DNA of 64,000 bases, taken from NCBI RefSeq assembly GCF_033568475.1, contig NC_133123.1, positions 6,749,001-6,813,000 of the forward strand. Direction: 5' to 3'. The position numbers and the translations under genes were made by a program. The notes under the pieces were generated by a model. That model saw only the letters and a program-made list of their open reading frames with translations, had not been told where the DNA came from and ran no database searches. This DNA comes from Henckelia pumila (taxonomy: Eukaryota; Streptophyta; Magnoliopsida; Lamiales; Gesneriaceae). Below are positions 46,086 through 59,400 of this stretch, one piece after another; positions within the stretch are counted from its first letter, which is position 1, and the number at the start of each line of letters is the position of its first letter.

Positions 46086-47068
46086 AATAATGTCATGTAG
46101 AATATGCTAATTTATATTTGCTTACAATTCATATGTTTAATACTATAATAGTAATATTAATCATTTATTTTAACACTGTTTTTGTATTTGTGGAATCCCA
46201 CGTGATGGATGTGGTTTTGTCCGGTTTCTGAAGTGTTGCTACTACTTGACATGTTAAGTTCATGAGGTCTCGAGTTGCTACGTTGTAATATCGCATATGG
46301 CAGTAGAATATGGTGGCAACTGGAATAAATTAAGGGAAAATGATTTTTTTTTTGGTTATTTAATTTGTCCATTTTTTTGTTTTGATCCATAATTTTTAAA
46401 AGTTTGGTTTTAATAAACTAACTTTTTTATTTTTTGTTATTTTGGTTTAATTGCTGACGTGACCGTTTGACATGTCATTATTTTCCAATATCACGTCAAC
46501 ATTTTCCGGTTTCACGTCATCTGTTGGACCAAAATAGCCAAAAATAAAAATTTAATGTACCAAAACTAAACTTTGAAAAGATAATTGAGTAAATCCAAAA
46601 AAAAAAAAAAATAGACAATTTAAGTCAAAATAAAATTCCCATAAATTTATATGGTTATGACAGAGTATTAGGGTATGCCGCCAATTAGGGTTTAGTTATA
46701 TTTGTAAAATAATAATAGATATAAAATTTATAAGTTTTCTTCGTATCTCAACCACCCAGATATTCCTTGCTTAATATATATACTAGTGATCCTTACTATA
46801 TATATATACTTGGTATTATTTGATATGCGTTACGTGTATATATTAAAAAAATTTGTGTTTGATAAATGATAAGTTTGTGTAAGAAATATTATTATTTTAT
46901 TAAGATATGATATTTATGGTTTATATATTATTTTTTTAGAGATTGTGTGAACTTTGGGATATAAGAGAGAAGTTGGAGAAAAAATCGTAAGAAAAAAAAT
47001 ATGCATATATGTATGAAAATTACTAATAGCAAAGTCGGTTTGTATGAGGTGTTCAAGTTTAATAATAT
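46086..47068. other. Intergenic, with foldback-type repeat
   Basis: 46345-46615 has mirrored arms (ATTTTTAAAAGTTTGGTTTT / CCAAAACTAAACTTTG) around GACGTGACCG and CACGTCA. No gene seen; the minus ORF at 46157-46390 is unlikely to be coding. Confidence 0.5.
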
Positions 47069-47251
47069 ACTAATGTATTGGTGCACGCGATGCGTGCTTG
47101 TATATTGTTTTTTATTAATGTGATATAAAAATTATCGAGAGACTAAAATGCGATTTAAAATATTGAAATTTTAAAAAAAATAAATAAAGAAAGGGTAATT
47201 TTGATAAAACAAAAGATTGTGTCTAAGAAGGAGATTCTTTATATATAAAGA
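47069..47251 (-). mobile_element. Short Helitron-derived element (copy 2)
   Basis: On the minus strand it starts TCTTTATATATAAAG and ends with a perfect hairpin GCACGC-ATC-GCGTGC, then ACCAATACATTAGT. It is the same family as 35860-36162 but shorter (183 bp), without the tandem 5' duplication. Confidence 0.65.
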
Positions 47252-47870
47252 ATAACATATTTAATAATATAATTTTATATTATTAGATTAATGAATGAAC
47301 AAGCTAAGTTTCATTCTTGCACGGATAATGTGGGTTTAATTACTGATGTGGTATATTAAAAAAATATTGACATGGTATCACGTGTGTCAACAATTTGATC
47401 AAATTATAACCAGAAATTAAAAATTAGTGTACTACAACTAAAAACTGAAAACTTAATGAACCAAAACTAAAAATTGTGCAAATTAATAGGAAAAATGAAG
47501 TCATTTTCCTTAACACGAAGGAGATATAATTGTTATAAGGGTGTATTTCGAATTCTGAAAACTTATACGACAAACAACAACAAAAAACAGCAACTAGTCG
47601 AGGCGAGAGAATCTCTCTATTCGCAAGACGAAATTGTCCATTTAACAGTGCTCAACGTTGGCGGCAATCGTCTCTAAGATACAACGACTAACGATCGTGA
47701 TATAGCAGCACTACAAATATTACGAACTTCAGCGAACGAAAATAAGTTGATACTTTTCTTTTCTTTTGAGAAAGTGATGGAGAGATTTTGCAGAAATCTG
47801 ATGTATATGTTATCAGATGATTTTCTATCTTAATATACGTTATAACTGATCATATATATAGCCTAAGACT
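47252..47870. other. Intergenic
   Basis: A plus ORF of 67 aa (47474-47677) has no recognisable features and overlaps foldback-like DNA; not called. Confidence 0.45.
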
Positions 47871-48260
47871 TCAAACAATACGTCTTATGGCCTAAGGATG
47901 CAACCCGTGACAGAAAAAGCTCAAAAACAGACACAAATTTTCGGAGCCCAGAAGGCGCGCTCGATCGGTCAAATTCAACCGCCCAGGCGCCCTACTTTGG
48001 CCACTCGGGCGCCCAACTTTTCTGAAGCTCGCTGTCTCGCAAGGTGAGGGCTGCGCTCGGTCGGTCATATGACCGCTCGGGCGCACTAAAAATAATAATA
48101 AATATTTATTATTTTTTTTTAAATTAAATTCTATCCAAAAATAATAATTGAAAATAAGATCTCGCCGAGCCGGCCGTGCGCGTGTGTTTGTTGCGTCTTG
48201 CCCCTTTACAAAACATTGGTGCCCTAAGCCCTAAGGGGTCAATCCCATAAACCAATATGT
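47871..48260. repeat. GC-rich repeat-like segment
   Basis: Motifs GCGCTCGRTCGGTCA and GACCGCTCGGGCGC occur repeatedly within 200 bases, in sharp contrast to the AT-rich surroundings. Likely part of an LTR or other repeat family; the ends are not seen. Confidence 0.4.
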
Positions 48261-48792
48261 ATTATTTAAGGTGAGCAACAAATTGGAGTTGCTCCAATAT
48301 GGGACAATCAATTCCCTATTTTTCTCCAATTTATTTCACCAAATTCAAATTATTTGCAACACTTAGAACAAAGTTTTCAAGCATCCTTTCAAGCCCTTTC
48401 AAACTCATTTCTTCCAACAATCACAATTCATTTAATATTTCCAACAATAAATATGTTAAAATAGTCCAAATGTTTGAAGCCGTGTGATTGGTCTCTCAAA
48501 TTGAGAACAATAATAATAGTTTTGCTTTGCAGTGTTTAATTTTCTTTCTTTAGTTTAAGAGATTCGCGAAATCTATCGAGGGAGTAAAATAATGATAAAA
48601 TGGCAGACACGATTATTGCATAGCGATTTATAGCAATTTGACGATAGCACCATGAAAATAATGTTTTTTTATATGATCTATTATATTTCCCACTGATGAC
48701 CAGTTGTGATCCATGATATATAGTACGTTGCTTTGTTCAAATAAAAAATATTAATTAATTTTAACGTGAAAAATTAAAACAAAGTCAATATG

Positions 48793-48826
<34 letters not shown>

Positions 48827-49042
48827 TGTACCTCAAGTATTTTTATTTGGAAAATTTGTAATTTTATAGTTCCGTTAGTTGATATGTTTTGGGTTTTGAT
48901 CATCTAGCTAACTTGTTATGTTTGGTTTTCATTCAATAATTCGAATCTTTTTTTTAAGTTTTGGTCTTTTTTTTTTACTAAAAAACTACAAACCACATTG
49001 AATATTGTTATTTGACACGCATGCTCTTCTATGTATGTCAGT
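48261..49042. other. Intergenic
   Basis: (AT)n at about 48797-48825. No gene seen. Confidence 0.5.
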
Positions 49043-49200
49043 ATGTAGCTCCTATAGCAAGAATAAACATGTGCATTAAAATGAATCTAAAAAAAAATAA
49101 AGATGTAGCTCCTGTAGCAAGAATAAACATGTGCATTAAGCATTAAAATGAATCTAAAAAAAATAAAGATGTAGCTCCTGTAATCTAAACAAAAATAAAG
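49043..49200. repeat. Tandem repeat, 60-67-bp units
   Basis: TGTAGCTCCTRTAGCAAGAA starts at 49043 and 49103, and a truncated third unit at 49170. Confidence 0.85.
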
Positions 49201-50558
49201 GAGAAAATAAAGCAAATGATCCCTAATATTTCAAAATGAGATGAAAAAACTGGTGGTTTTCTTTTAGTTTTGCAGTTTTGCTTAGATATATTTTAATATG
49301 TATAGTATATGTTCTATTCTCCATATCTGACTCATGAAGGATAACATCGGTATTAAATAAGCAATATTTGATATTTTGATATATTTAATGGCTTTGAACG
49401 GAAAAAAAGACCGAAATAAAAAAATTCAAATTATTGGATGAAAACTTGTGTGTCGAGCTCCAAGTCGAATTTCTAAATTTCCTATAATGGGAGTCTGGGA
49501 TGCATTATATTAGTATTTGGACATACAATTGTATGATATGATATAATTCACCGACGCATGCACGTATAAAAATATTTTAAGACGTATAAATAATAATATG
49601 ATTAATTATGTGAATGAGTAGCACTGTTCGAGTCAACTAGACTACTTGATCATTTAGCTAGCTCGAGAATTGGTCTCGTTCTTTTCTCATTTATAATTAT
49701 AATCATGATATAAATATTGCTGCTTAATTTTCATTTGGTTTTTATTTGTGTTTATTACACATGTGGTAAATATCATATTATTTTATTAATATTAAATTTA
49801 TTGGATTGGTGATTTCATATCTAAATTTTTAGTACCCGGTAAATTTCAAATCCAAACTTGGATTTTATTTTTATGGGTTAAAATGATATTATAAAAAAAA
49901 AAATTCAAACACAATAAACAAAAAAAACAGGCAATCAAATCAATTTCAAAGGAAACTGGAACTATATAAAGTGAATTTATAGGATTGCATGCTTTATCTT
50001 TTTATTAAAAAATTATAGCTACTTGTAACCATGTAATTCAAAATTTAAAAGTTATAGTTCAATATTAGTGTTATCTGTCGACCACTCTCCAATTTTAGGA
50101 GGATAATTTCACCTGGCATTTCACGATAATACTCGAACACATACATCGGATCTGATATCAATTATACTATGACCGAACACTTATCGTTTTATCAAAATTA
50201 TTTATAGTGATGTTGCTAAGCGCGCAATAATACAACTCGATACATCAACTCAAATACCACGTCTCAACCTCACTCCTAGCTAGTATAGACAATCTTACAC
50301 TGAGATATAATTGATTTCTCAAATTAATTGGTACATTTTAGGTTAGGCATTAAGAGCATGATTGGTACATTAGAATAAAATAAAGTATGTATGGAATCAA
50401 CTTTGGAATGTAATAAAAATGAAAATTGAATGATATTTGTATTTCATTCCAATTATTTGTATCGAAAAAAATAAAAAGGAAAGAAATTAAATTATATTTA
50501 ATAATCAAATATTTTTTAAAAAAAAGAAAAAAAAAATAGCTACTCAAATGTGTTATTG

Positions 50559-50601
<43 letters not shown>

Positions 50602-52974
50602 ATAATAATTAATAATATTAAAATATTATTTATTTTAGTTTAATTTAACGTATATATTGATAAGAATAATTTTTATAATTATTTTTAATATAATAATATT
50701 AATTTTATGTTAGATTGTTATAAATAAACTAAAATTTAAGAAAATTTACAATAATAAGAAGGGAGGGTGGGAATTGACGTATTATTCTCGTCCAAAATGA
50801 ATGGAATGATCATTATCATCCAAAATAAATGGAATGGTCATTTTCATGAACATAGAAATACTCATTCTAATGAGAATGATCATTCTCATTCCAAGGATCA
50901 TACATAAGTGACACCTGACTTTCAAACTATTACTTGTCGGTACACTTTTGGCATATAACTCATCTAACTGGTCATGCACTTTGTGTGAGGTTAGATCTTG
51001 TTGATGCTTGATAACTCTGATTTGCTTAATTAATTATTTCTTAATCATATTTAAGTGTTTAAATACTCAAAACGAAACTCGTGTCACTATAATAGGCCTT
51101 TGTTAGACGGTGTTACGAATCAATATATGTGGGACCAGTCGATCTAGTTCACATCTCGTTCGGGTAGACTTTAAATCTTGGATCCGCCATTGTACACATT
51201 GTTATTGATCAAACAAAAAATGTTTCTTTTTTTTAATTACATATATATCATAACCTTCTTTTAGTGTTAGGAATTAAAAAAAAACAACTAATTAAGCAAA
51301 TTTTTAGTTAAAAGAATTGGATATTATGCGTGAAAATAAATTTTTAATTAATTCAAAATGATGTGAGTGGATCTAATCATCTTGACATGTTTGTGAAAAA
51401 TAAAAATATTTAAGAAAAAATACCCATTGACTTATCACTTATGGACCCCAAATTGTATCGCGAATGATCAACAATGAATCATCGAGCCATTAAAGAGAGC
51501 AACATTGAACGTGTCTCGGCCTTTAAATTCCAATTTGATTTCATCACAGAGACCTATTCCTTACAAAATTATGTGTGATTAAATCAATTAATGTACGTTC
51601 TCTCCTTCTCTATGACTATGACGGCATTCGAATTTTGATTAAACCAACTTATAATTTTTAGGGGGGTCGGAGCTGGACCTTTTAAAAAGAATTATATTAT
51701 TTGAAAATATAAAAAAAAAATACAAGAATATTATTTACTTTGTCTATTTTTTATAAGCTCAAGAACAATTTAAATAAGCATTACGTCATTTAATTTAACA
51801 CTGTTGCTCTCCTGAAATTCGAATAATGAATGAAAGATATCACTTACTATTTCACATAAAGTTGAATTTGGATTAAGTAATATTGAAATTCATTGATTTC
51901 AGTTTTTTTATTGTTAAATATATATCTTAAATAATGGAAACTCAAATAGTGTCGTACTTGTTTACAATCTATTTATATTAACCACAATGTATTTCAATTT
52001 ACTACAATGTTTTTTTTTTTTGACCAATTTACTACAATGTTGTTAGTATAAATAGATTGTAAATAAGTAGGATATATATGGTTTTTAATTTGCATTGTTT
52101 AAGTTATTTAATAAGCGCAAAGGAATTCAAAATACACGAATTTTAATTGTCTCAATTCAAAAACATCATTATAGATTATCCAAATCAAAGGTTTTATATA
52201 ATTACAAAATAAGCAAAGAATCTCTATTAAAGTGAAATCATATAAAAAGAAATTTGGGATTTTTATGATTCGAGAAAAAATAATGAAAGTGGGTTAAAGG
52301 GTCATGTTGAGCTGAAAATTTAGGGAAAATGTTTGTTTCAATATTTTATTATTATAAATTTTTATATAAAATTTTATAACTCTCTAAGAAAATGATGATT
52401 ATAGTTTGGTAAATAAAATGAAACTAAGAATGTCTAACCCAATTTCACCCATCCTCCCCCAATTTATTAGGGTGGAATAAGCCTGGGGGGCGGCTGAAAT
52501 GGCATGAGTGGGGGCGTCCCAATTTATTAGGGTGGACTATGGTTTTAAATTTAATATAAATTATCAAATTTCAATTTCAATTTGATATTTTCATTTTTTT
52601 TAAAAAAAAATAATTAGTCCTTTTTTCATATGTCGTCAATTTGGTACTGATATGCATAAATCACAATAGCACCCGCGGAATAGACAAAAAAAAAAATTGA
52701 ATAAAACATGACTGAAATTTAAATTTTACGATAAACAAAATCGTGCACATCATTCCATTTGCAAAGGATAACAAATATAAACATAACACAAATATAATTT
52801 ACCAAAATTGATATGGTCCTAACTTTTAATTCGATGGACATGGCATTAATTTGATTGATAACACCACAGAACATTTTTAAAATAAGAAAAATCGTGCACA
52901 GATCATTCCATTTGCAAAGCATATAATTGTAAAGTTAAGAGGCAACATTTGTTTATCAAAGTTAAATATTCTTT
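49201..52974. other. Intergenic, repeat-derived
   Basis: No host gene seen. A reversed copy of the GGTATCAGAGC-core repeat lies at about 50105-50230, (ATT)n at 50555-50600, a short foldback at about 51958-52068 (TTTACAATCTATTTATA arms), and direct copies of CCCAATTTATTAGGGTGGA at about 52459 and 52518. The 20-base ATCATTCCATTTGCAAAG also occurs twice (near 52748 and 52903). Confidence 0.5.
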
Positions 52975-52989
52975 TGTCTCACTTATTTA

Positions 52990-53272
52990 TGCTATATTTA
53001 TTTTTCATTCGTCTCATATATATATTACAATTTTCATATTTAATATTATTTTTCCTTACTCTTTTATCAATTTATCCATATTAAATTAATATCATTATCT
53101 ACTTATACAATTATTTTATTCTATTAAAATTTTCATTAAATAAAGGTAAAATAGCACTCTAAAAAAATAAGGGCAAAATAGAGAATTTCTTTCTAGAATT
53201 TATTTTTTCAAATACTTACTTAATTTATGTGAAAGCACACACTTTTTTTTATGAACGAGACGTAGAGAGTAC
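52990..53272. mobile_element. Possible Stowaway-like MITE (decayed)
   Basis: TTTCATTCGTCTCATATAT on the left and ATGAACGAGACGTAGAGAG on the right form an imperfect inverted pair. A 3' zone with AAAATAGAGAATTTC resembles the other MITEs of this window. Ends uncertain. Confidence 0.4.
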
Positions 53273-53592
53273 GGTTTAACTCGTGTCACGGTTTAACTTG
53301 AGTTTCGTGCATGGAGATAGAATTCAAGTACTTGCAGTCAAGAATGCCTGCGATCGAGACGATGTGAATATTTATGGGAGCCATCGAATTAATGAGCATT
53401 AATTCAATTGATGTTTAATGGTGTAGTGCGTATCGTATCCCAAGATGCATGTTCCTCAATTATAATCTTTTGCCCAATGTTACACTTCATCGCGCATGCG
53501 AGCCAACAGAAAACGAAAGGGTTTACTTGTGAGAGTTGGTTTAATTATTAATATGAATTAGGTGAATTAACTTTCATCTTTACCAAACTAAT

Positions 53593-54187
53593 TAGGGATG
53601 GCAATGACCCGACCCCGCATCAAACCCGTTTCGGTGGCGCGGGTCCACAAACGGGTCTGAGATGGGTCTCGAGTTTGGCCAAACTCGCCTCGGATCCGCC
53701 CGCCATGCATGTATATATGTATATATAAATTTAAAATGTACATATACATATATATATATAAATATAAAATATATATGTAATATTAATAATATATAATCAT
53801 ATTTTTATACTAAATATTCAATATTTCATCCATAATTTTAGTGTATAATATTATTGGATTGAAATCAATTTATTTTATTATGATATATTTAGTATAAAAA
53901 TGTATTATTATAATATTTTTTGGTTAATAATTATTAATTAATTACAAATTGATCAATTTTAACTTGTGAGAATATATTTTTTTGTTTTAAATACTATCAA
54001 TATATAATTGAAATTAAATTTAATTATTTTTGTTAATTTTATATTTTTTAATTTAATAAATTTAAAATTATTTAATTTTTGACGGGTCCAACGGGTCTAA
54101 CCCGGATTGGATCATCGGGTTCGCGGGGCAGAGCGGGTCTTGGGTTCAGCCAAACCCGCCCCAGACCCGCCCCGTTGTCATCCCTAA
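53593..54187. mobile_element. TIR element of the GGGATGGCAA type
   Basis: Starts TAGGGATGGCAATGACCCG and ends with the reverse of TAGGGATGACAACGGGGCG. Both ends are GC-rich with GGGTC/GACCC motifs, the interior very AT-rich. 595 bp, no ORF. Probably a MITE; the superfamily is not certain. Confidence 0.7.
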
Positions 54188-55625
54188 AAATAATCTTCAA
54201 GTACTTTGGGTTTAAAATATATATAAACTATTTTTAAGGGAAAAAATATACCAACAATCATTATCAAGAATTAAACATACAATTAATTTTAATATTTGAT
54301 TTGAAACTGATTGTAATAGAAGTGTGGAGATCGATCGACATAGGAAATGTGAAAATATATATGGATGAGAATTAGTAAGCTAATGTAGGCGAATAATCAA
54401 CTCATCACAATTTAGTCATCAATGAAAATGAAATAGAAACTAAAATTGTGAAAACAAATAAAACAAAGACAGAGAGAGATAGGGGGAGAGAGAGAGTTCT
54501 TAATTTATATTAGTGATTCAAAGCACGCTTTTACAGTATTTTTTTAATAAAATTTGTTTTTTATTTTTGGTTTGGGAGAAAAGAACGTTCGTTTGGGAGA
54601 CATGTGAAAGAAACACGGGAAGAAATTAGAATTATGAAAGTTGTCAAAATGTTATTTTGCCTTTTGCCTTAAAAAAAATGAAAGCTGTGCAGAGAAATAT
54701 CAAAGAACAGGGGTAAAATGGAGAAAAAAATTGGTGTCATCTTGACACACCAAAACTAGTTATTAAAAGGTGCCCAAATTTTATATAATAGTATAGACGT
54801 TAAAGAGGAAAAATGACGAGAGTGTGTGTCACATTAACCACCATGAAACAAAAGAAGGCTCTATCGGTCTTTAAATGAAAATTTTGATCTTATATGTCTT
54901 TAAGAGACATGGAACACTGTATTTTTTAGCTAAATATTTATCTTTTTTTTACCCAATTTTGGCCTCTTAAATTTCACTTTTAATTCTACATGTATATTTC
55001 AATTTTTGGTATTTTTTTTTTATTTTTCATTGAAAAAGACTGACGTGACATTGAACAATTCAGCACTATATTTATGTCACATGAACACAGCTGCGTTCTT
55101 TTATATCAATGATATATTAAAAAAAAAAAACTAAAATTGACAACGCTAAAGACCAAATATATGACAAAAAAACACAGTTCTTCTAATTATAAACATGGGG
55201 GTTTGTAAAATTCGATCATACCCTTAAGGGTAACATCTTTTAAAGACTTGATGGTTCAAATTCTTCTAAATGTGAGATCGAGCTGCATGTTTTAATGCTC
55301 GAACCACATACGATGATAATTGATAAATACGGGCGTTGAAAATTCATCAATACGCCAAAAACCTCTTGTGTTGAAGGGGTCTCGCAGTCGAAAATTTATG
55401 ACACACAAATACAACTAATTCAGATATCGGTATGAACGTAAGATAGTAATAAGGAATGAATTAACTACGCCACCTTAATTTATGGCAACGGTGCCAGTTC
55501 TTACAGCAAAAACTATTATGTCCTCTGTGGCCCATGCTACCCACTTCTGTTGACTATTTCTAGCTAGCCTAGCTCCGATCCCCTTATATGGCACCTTCGT
55601 ACGTATGTATGTGCATCATGTTTGT
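54188..55625. other. Intergenic, with foldback-type repeat and promoter region
   Basis: 54880-55180 is another mirrored repeat around GACGTGACATTG. The last 400 bases are the upstream region of the acyltransferase gene. No gene seen. Confidence 0.5.
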
Positions 55626-55626
55626 G

Positions 55627-55634
55627 TTATAAAA
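55627..55634 (+). promoter_or_regulatory. TATA box of the WSD1-like gene
   Basis: GTTATAAAAAG around 55626-55636, about 120 bases before the ATG; fits a transcription start near 55660. Confidence 0.55.
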
Positions 55635-55750
55635 AGCCGTCCCATGCTCAAAGCAATTAAACTTATAATTCGAAGTGATCTTTCACTAATAACTTACCTT
55701 TAATTTTTTTAAGACAAAAAATTTGATAGGATTGTAGATCGAGGAGAATC

Positions 55751-57570
55751 ATGTCGGTGAAGAATATGGAGTTCGAGGATGAGGATACATTTGCGCCCAT
55801 GAGCCCGAGTGCGCAATACTTGAAAAGCTCGGCATTGTCTCTGTCTATTCTCGGAGTTTTGGAGTTTCAGTTACCCATCGATGATTCCATGACCATGCAG
55901 CTTCTTAAAGAGGTGTTTTTGCCCATAAATCCAAGATTTTCTTCAATCATGGTTAGTAATTTTTACATCTATATATGTTTGAATCCAACGCACTTGGCTA
56001 GCTAAGACAAAGCCAGTAAATTATATTATATATAGCTAATGAATGGTCTTGATTCGGAAACAGGTTACGGATGATAAAGGAGTAAAGAAATGGAAAAAAG
56101 TCGACGTGCATCTCAAAGAGCACGTACATGTGCCCACTTCTGGTGATAACTCAGTCGTTTTCTACGACGAATTCTTAACCAATTACCTGTCAAAGCTCGC
56201 TACGGAAGAGTTCCCACCGAGCAGGCCTTTGTGGGAAATCCACATAATCAAATACCCAACCACCAATGCAGCTGGGAGTATAATTTTCAAGCTACACCAT
56301 TCGTTAGGCGATGGCTACTCTTTGATGGGAGCCCTTTTATCTTGTCTACAAAGAGTGGACAACCCTGTGATGCCTCTAACGTTCCCTTCCCAGAAATCCA
56401 ACGCCAAGGATCGCGATACTACTCGTGGCTACGGGTTTTTACGACGCCTCCCAAAGGTCTTCTCCGGGTTATCTTACACACTTCACGATTTCGGCTGGAA
56501 CATTTTCAAGAGCAATTTGATCCAAGACGACAAGTCTCCTGTCCGATCGGGTGTCGAAGGAGTCGAATTTCGACCCATTGTCACGTGTACTTCCACTTTT
56601 TCCATTGATAGTCTCAGGCAAATCAAGAGCAAACTCAATGTGGTGAGATAGCTAGCTAGTCTTAATTTATAAGTTACGTATCCCACTAAGTATATATTAT
56701 ATGCTTATAGCTTTTATTATAAAAAAAATTTACAGACGCTTAATGATGTGATTACGGGAATAATCATATTCGGGACCCGTCTATACATGCAAAAGACAAG
56801 CCAAGAAAGTGGCGGCGAAGCAAAATGTACGTCACTGGTGTTGTTCAACACAAGGGCCATCGGGGGCTACAAATCAGTGAACGAAATGATCAAGCCCGAA
56901 TCACAAACCCCTTGGGGTAATCGTTTCGCCTTCTTGCTAGTTTCAATCCCGAAACTGACGAAAAACGAGTCCGACGATCCTCTGATATTCGTCGAAAAAG
57001 CACATCGAATGATCAAGAGACAGAAGAACTCCGCCGCGGTTCATTTAACTGGCCAGCTCCTCGGTCTCATAACAAAGATCCGAGGCCCCGAGGTATATAT
57101 GCATATGCCCGATTCCGCGATCAAACCCGCGTGCTCTAATTTTACGACATATGTTATAAGTTTATGTTTGATTAATCAATACAGGCTACAGCTCGATACA
57201 TCCATGGAACGTTGAAGAACACGAGCATGGCGATTTCCAGCTTGATAGGACCTGTAGAACAAATGGCCTTGGCTGGTCAGCCTATCAATGGATTGTATTT
57301 TGCCGTGGCTGGTCCGCCTCAGGTAAAATTAATTAAATCATTTTTGTAAAATGATGACAACAAATGTGATAGACGATATTTAGTCGATAATCATGTAATA
57401 TATATTTGCAGAGTTTGTCTGTGACGATGGTGAGCTATGTGGGGAAGCTGAGGATTGCAATGACGATGGAGAAAGGTTTCATGGATCCGAATAAGTTCAA
57501 ATCATGTATAGAATACGCCTTTGAATCAATCTACAGCGCCGCACTCAACGCTACTCCCACAAAACAATGA
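55751..57570 (+). CDS. WSD1-like wax ester synthase / diacylglycerol acyltransferase, five exons (477 aa)
   Basis: Exons 55751-55951, 56064-56642, 56736-57092, 57185-57322 and 57412-57570; all introns have GT-AG ends and lie between codons. The enzyme joins acyl-CoA to a fatty alcohol (wax ester) or to diacylglycerol, usually at the ER. The catalytic HHxxxDG motif is HHSLGDG at residues 145-151 in exon 2. Typical C-terminal motifs follow: SSLIGPVEQMALAGQPINGL and GPPQSLSVTMVSY in exons 4-5, and NDVITGIIIFGTRLYM and LFNTRAIGGY in exon 3. Length matches plant WSD proteins (about 480 aa). No break seen, so likely functional, for example in cuticular wax. The exon-1 ATG is in good context; the ATG at 56043 lies in the intron. 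Confidence 0.94.
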
Positions 57571-58229
57571 ATCACGTTCACTGGTCCCCAATATATATAT
57601 ATATGGGACTCGTTTGTTTTATATAAAAATATTATTACGTTGTTTCGATTTTGGTTTTATTTAGACAGATGGAGTTTGAATGTATTTTTTTGGACAAGTT
57701 GTTTTCTAAAATTATAAACAAGAAAAGATATGTATTTTAGTCACGTTGACTTGTTATTTGGGCAAGGTGTTTTAGTCGGTGAGAATTAGGATATATATTG
57801 TTGAAAATGGAAAAATGACGTAATCGATCGTAAATTTGTTTAAAGTTTCATCAAATTAATTTTTTTAAAAAAATGATTACTATAACTTTTAATCTAATCC
57901 GCTTGGATTTATATCCACGGCCTACTTAACCTGTTGACTTCAATATGGTTGGCACAACATTTAATTTTTCATGCGATTGGTTTTAGTTTTCATATCTCTT
58001 GTTGCGTAATAAATTTTATTTAATCAAGTGGTTATAATGTCCGTTGGGGGCATACTTACATTATTACAATCAGATTCCCGACATGCGCGTGAAATTATAA
58101 AATGGATCTATTTAATTGTAAAATTATATTTTTAATTGTGAATTTGTGATCAATCTCAAAGCAAGAAATATTCAAAAATAAAATAAAATTATCAATGAAT
58201 AAGCTAAAAGGAAATTAACTTTTTTATTA
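57571..58229. other. Intergenic, 3' flank of the acyltransferase gene
   Basis: No gene or clear repeat; short (AT)n at 57590-57604. Confidence 0.5.
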
Positions 58230-58473
58230 CTCTGTTCCATATATTTTTTTTTTTCTTTTTTACACATATTAAGAAAAAGTTATTGGAAAAATAAATTTTA
58301 TATAAACTTTCTATTTTATCCCTATTTAATGTATTAAAAAATAATTGTATAATTTTGAAAGTGTAGTTAATAGGGGTATATTAGTAAAGAAATGTAAAAA
58401 AATATTACTAAATGACTATATATTTAGGACAAACAAAAAAGAAAATATGAATAATATAATTGAAACGGAAAAA
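58230..58473. mobile_element. Stowaway-type MITE (copy 2, reversed)
   Basis: Ends CTCTGTTCC and GAAACGGAAAAAA with TA on both sides. Its interior is the reverse complement of copy 1 (for example AATACATTAAATAGGGATAAA of copy 1 against TTTATCCCTATTTAATGTATT here). The plus ORF at 58345-58536 matches the minus ORF of copy 1 only because both come from the MITE. Confidence 0.78.
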
Positions 58474-59200
58474 ATATTTTTCAATCCATATATTTTATAT
58501 TTGATCGGCAAATTCCTTAACCCAAGAAATTTGTAACTTTAATATTTTTATTAATTAAATATCATAGGTGGTAGACATTAGACTCGAGTCCATTTCTCGG
58601 TGTTGGTATAATGGCTTGTGATCGCATGGGCATGAATATTCGCGCAATCTCTCCCCGGTCGAACTAGTTTGATCAAGATCATTTATTAAAATATTTACTA
58701 CCTTCTCTCAATATCTACTTAGACTTTTAGTTACCGTTTAGTATAATGAATGTGATGTACGATAGATGATTAAAAATATGATGAAATGTGGATAAGCAAG
58801 ACATAGATATGAATAATATGTTGGTTTGTATGTTTTTGATTTTGTAGGATTATTGTGTTTGTTTTCTTAATTATCATTGTCAATTTCACACAATTTCACT
58901 TATATGACACTCATCCTCCACTAATACCATGAGTTGAAAGGTATTTGTCATCAAGCCTACATCTAATGACATATTGGGCCGTGAGATATCATTGGGTTAA
59001 CCAAAAAATGAAAAAAAACATGAGATGAGTAAAAATTTGTGTCTCATCTCACTTTCGTCTCATGTACTACTGAGATGCTATATTTAAGATAATACCTTTA
59101 AATCATCATTTACCTCGTAGAATAAATGGTGAAACATGCACACGAATGATAAATCAACGTATTATGATAAATAATGATACGTGACACTACTCATATGTTT

Positions 59201-59236
<36 letters not shown>

Positions 59237-59400
59237 TCTAAAGCTAATATAAATGTTATTATTCTAAAATAAATAAATAAATAACCATCGTATTGTTATA
59301 TATATTAACAAAAACTATATATTGCAATAAAAAAAATAAAAAAAAAAAGGAGATGCAATGCATTTTCTGTCCTTTAAGGGCTAATTTTCCCACAAAATTC
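58474..59400. other. Intergenic
   Basis: (AT)n at 59201-59235; no gene seen. Confidence 0.5.

Noticed and set aside
47474..47677. 67-aa plus ORF
   Set aside because: No recognisable features; overlaps foldback-like DNA and lacks promoter context.
50358..50960. Possible MITE with GGAATGA motifs at both ends
   Set aside because: Ends and target duplication could not be fixed; left within the intergenic description.
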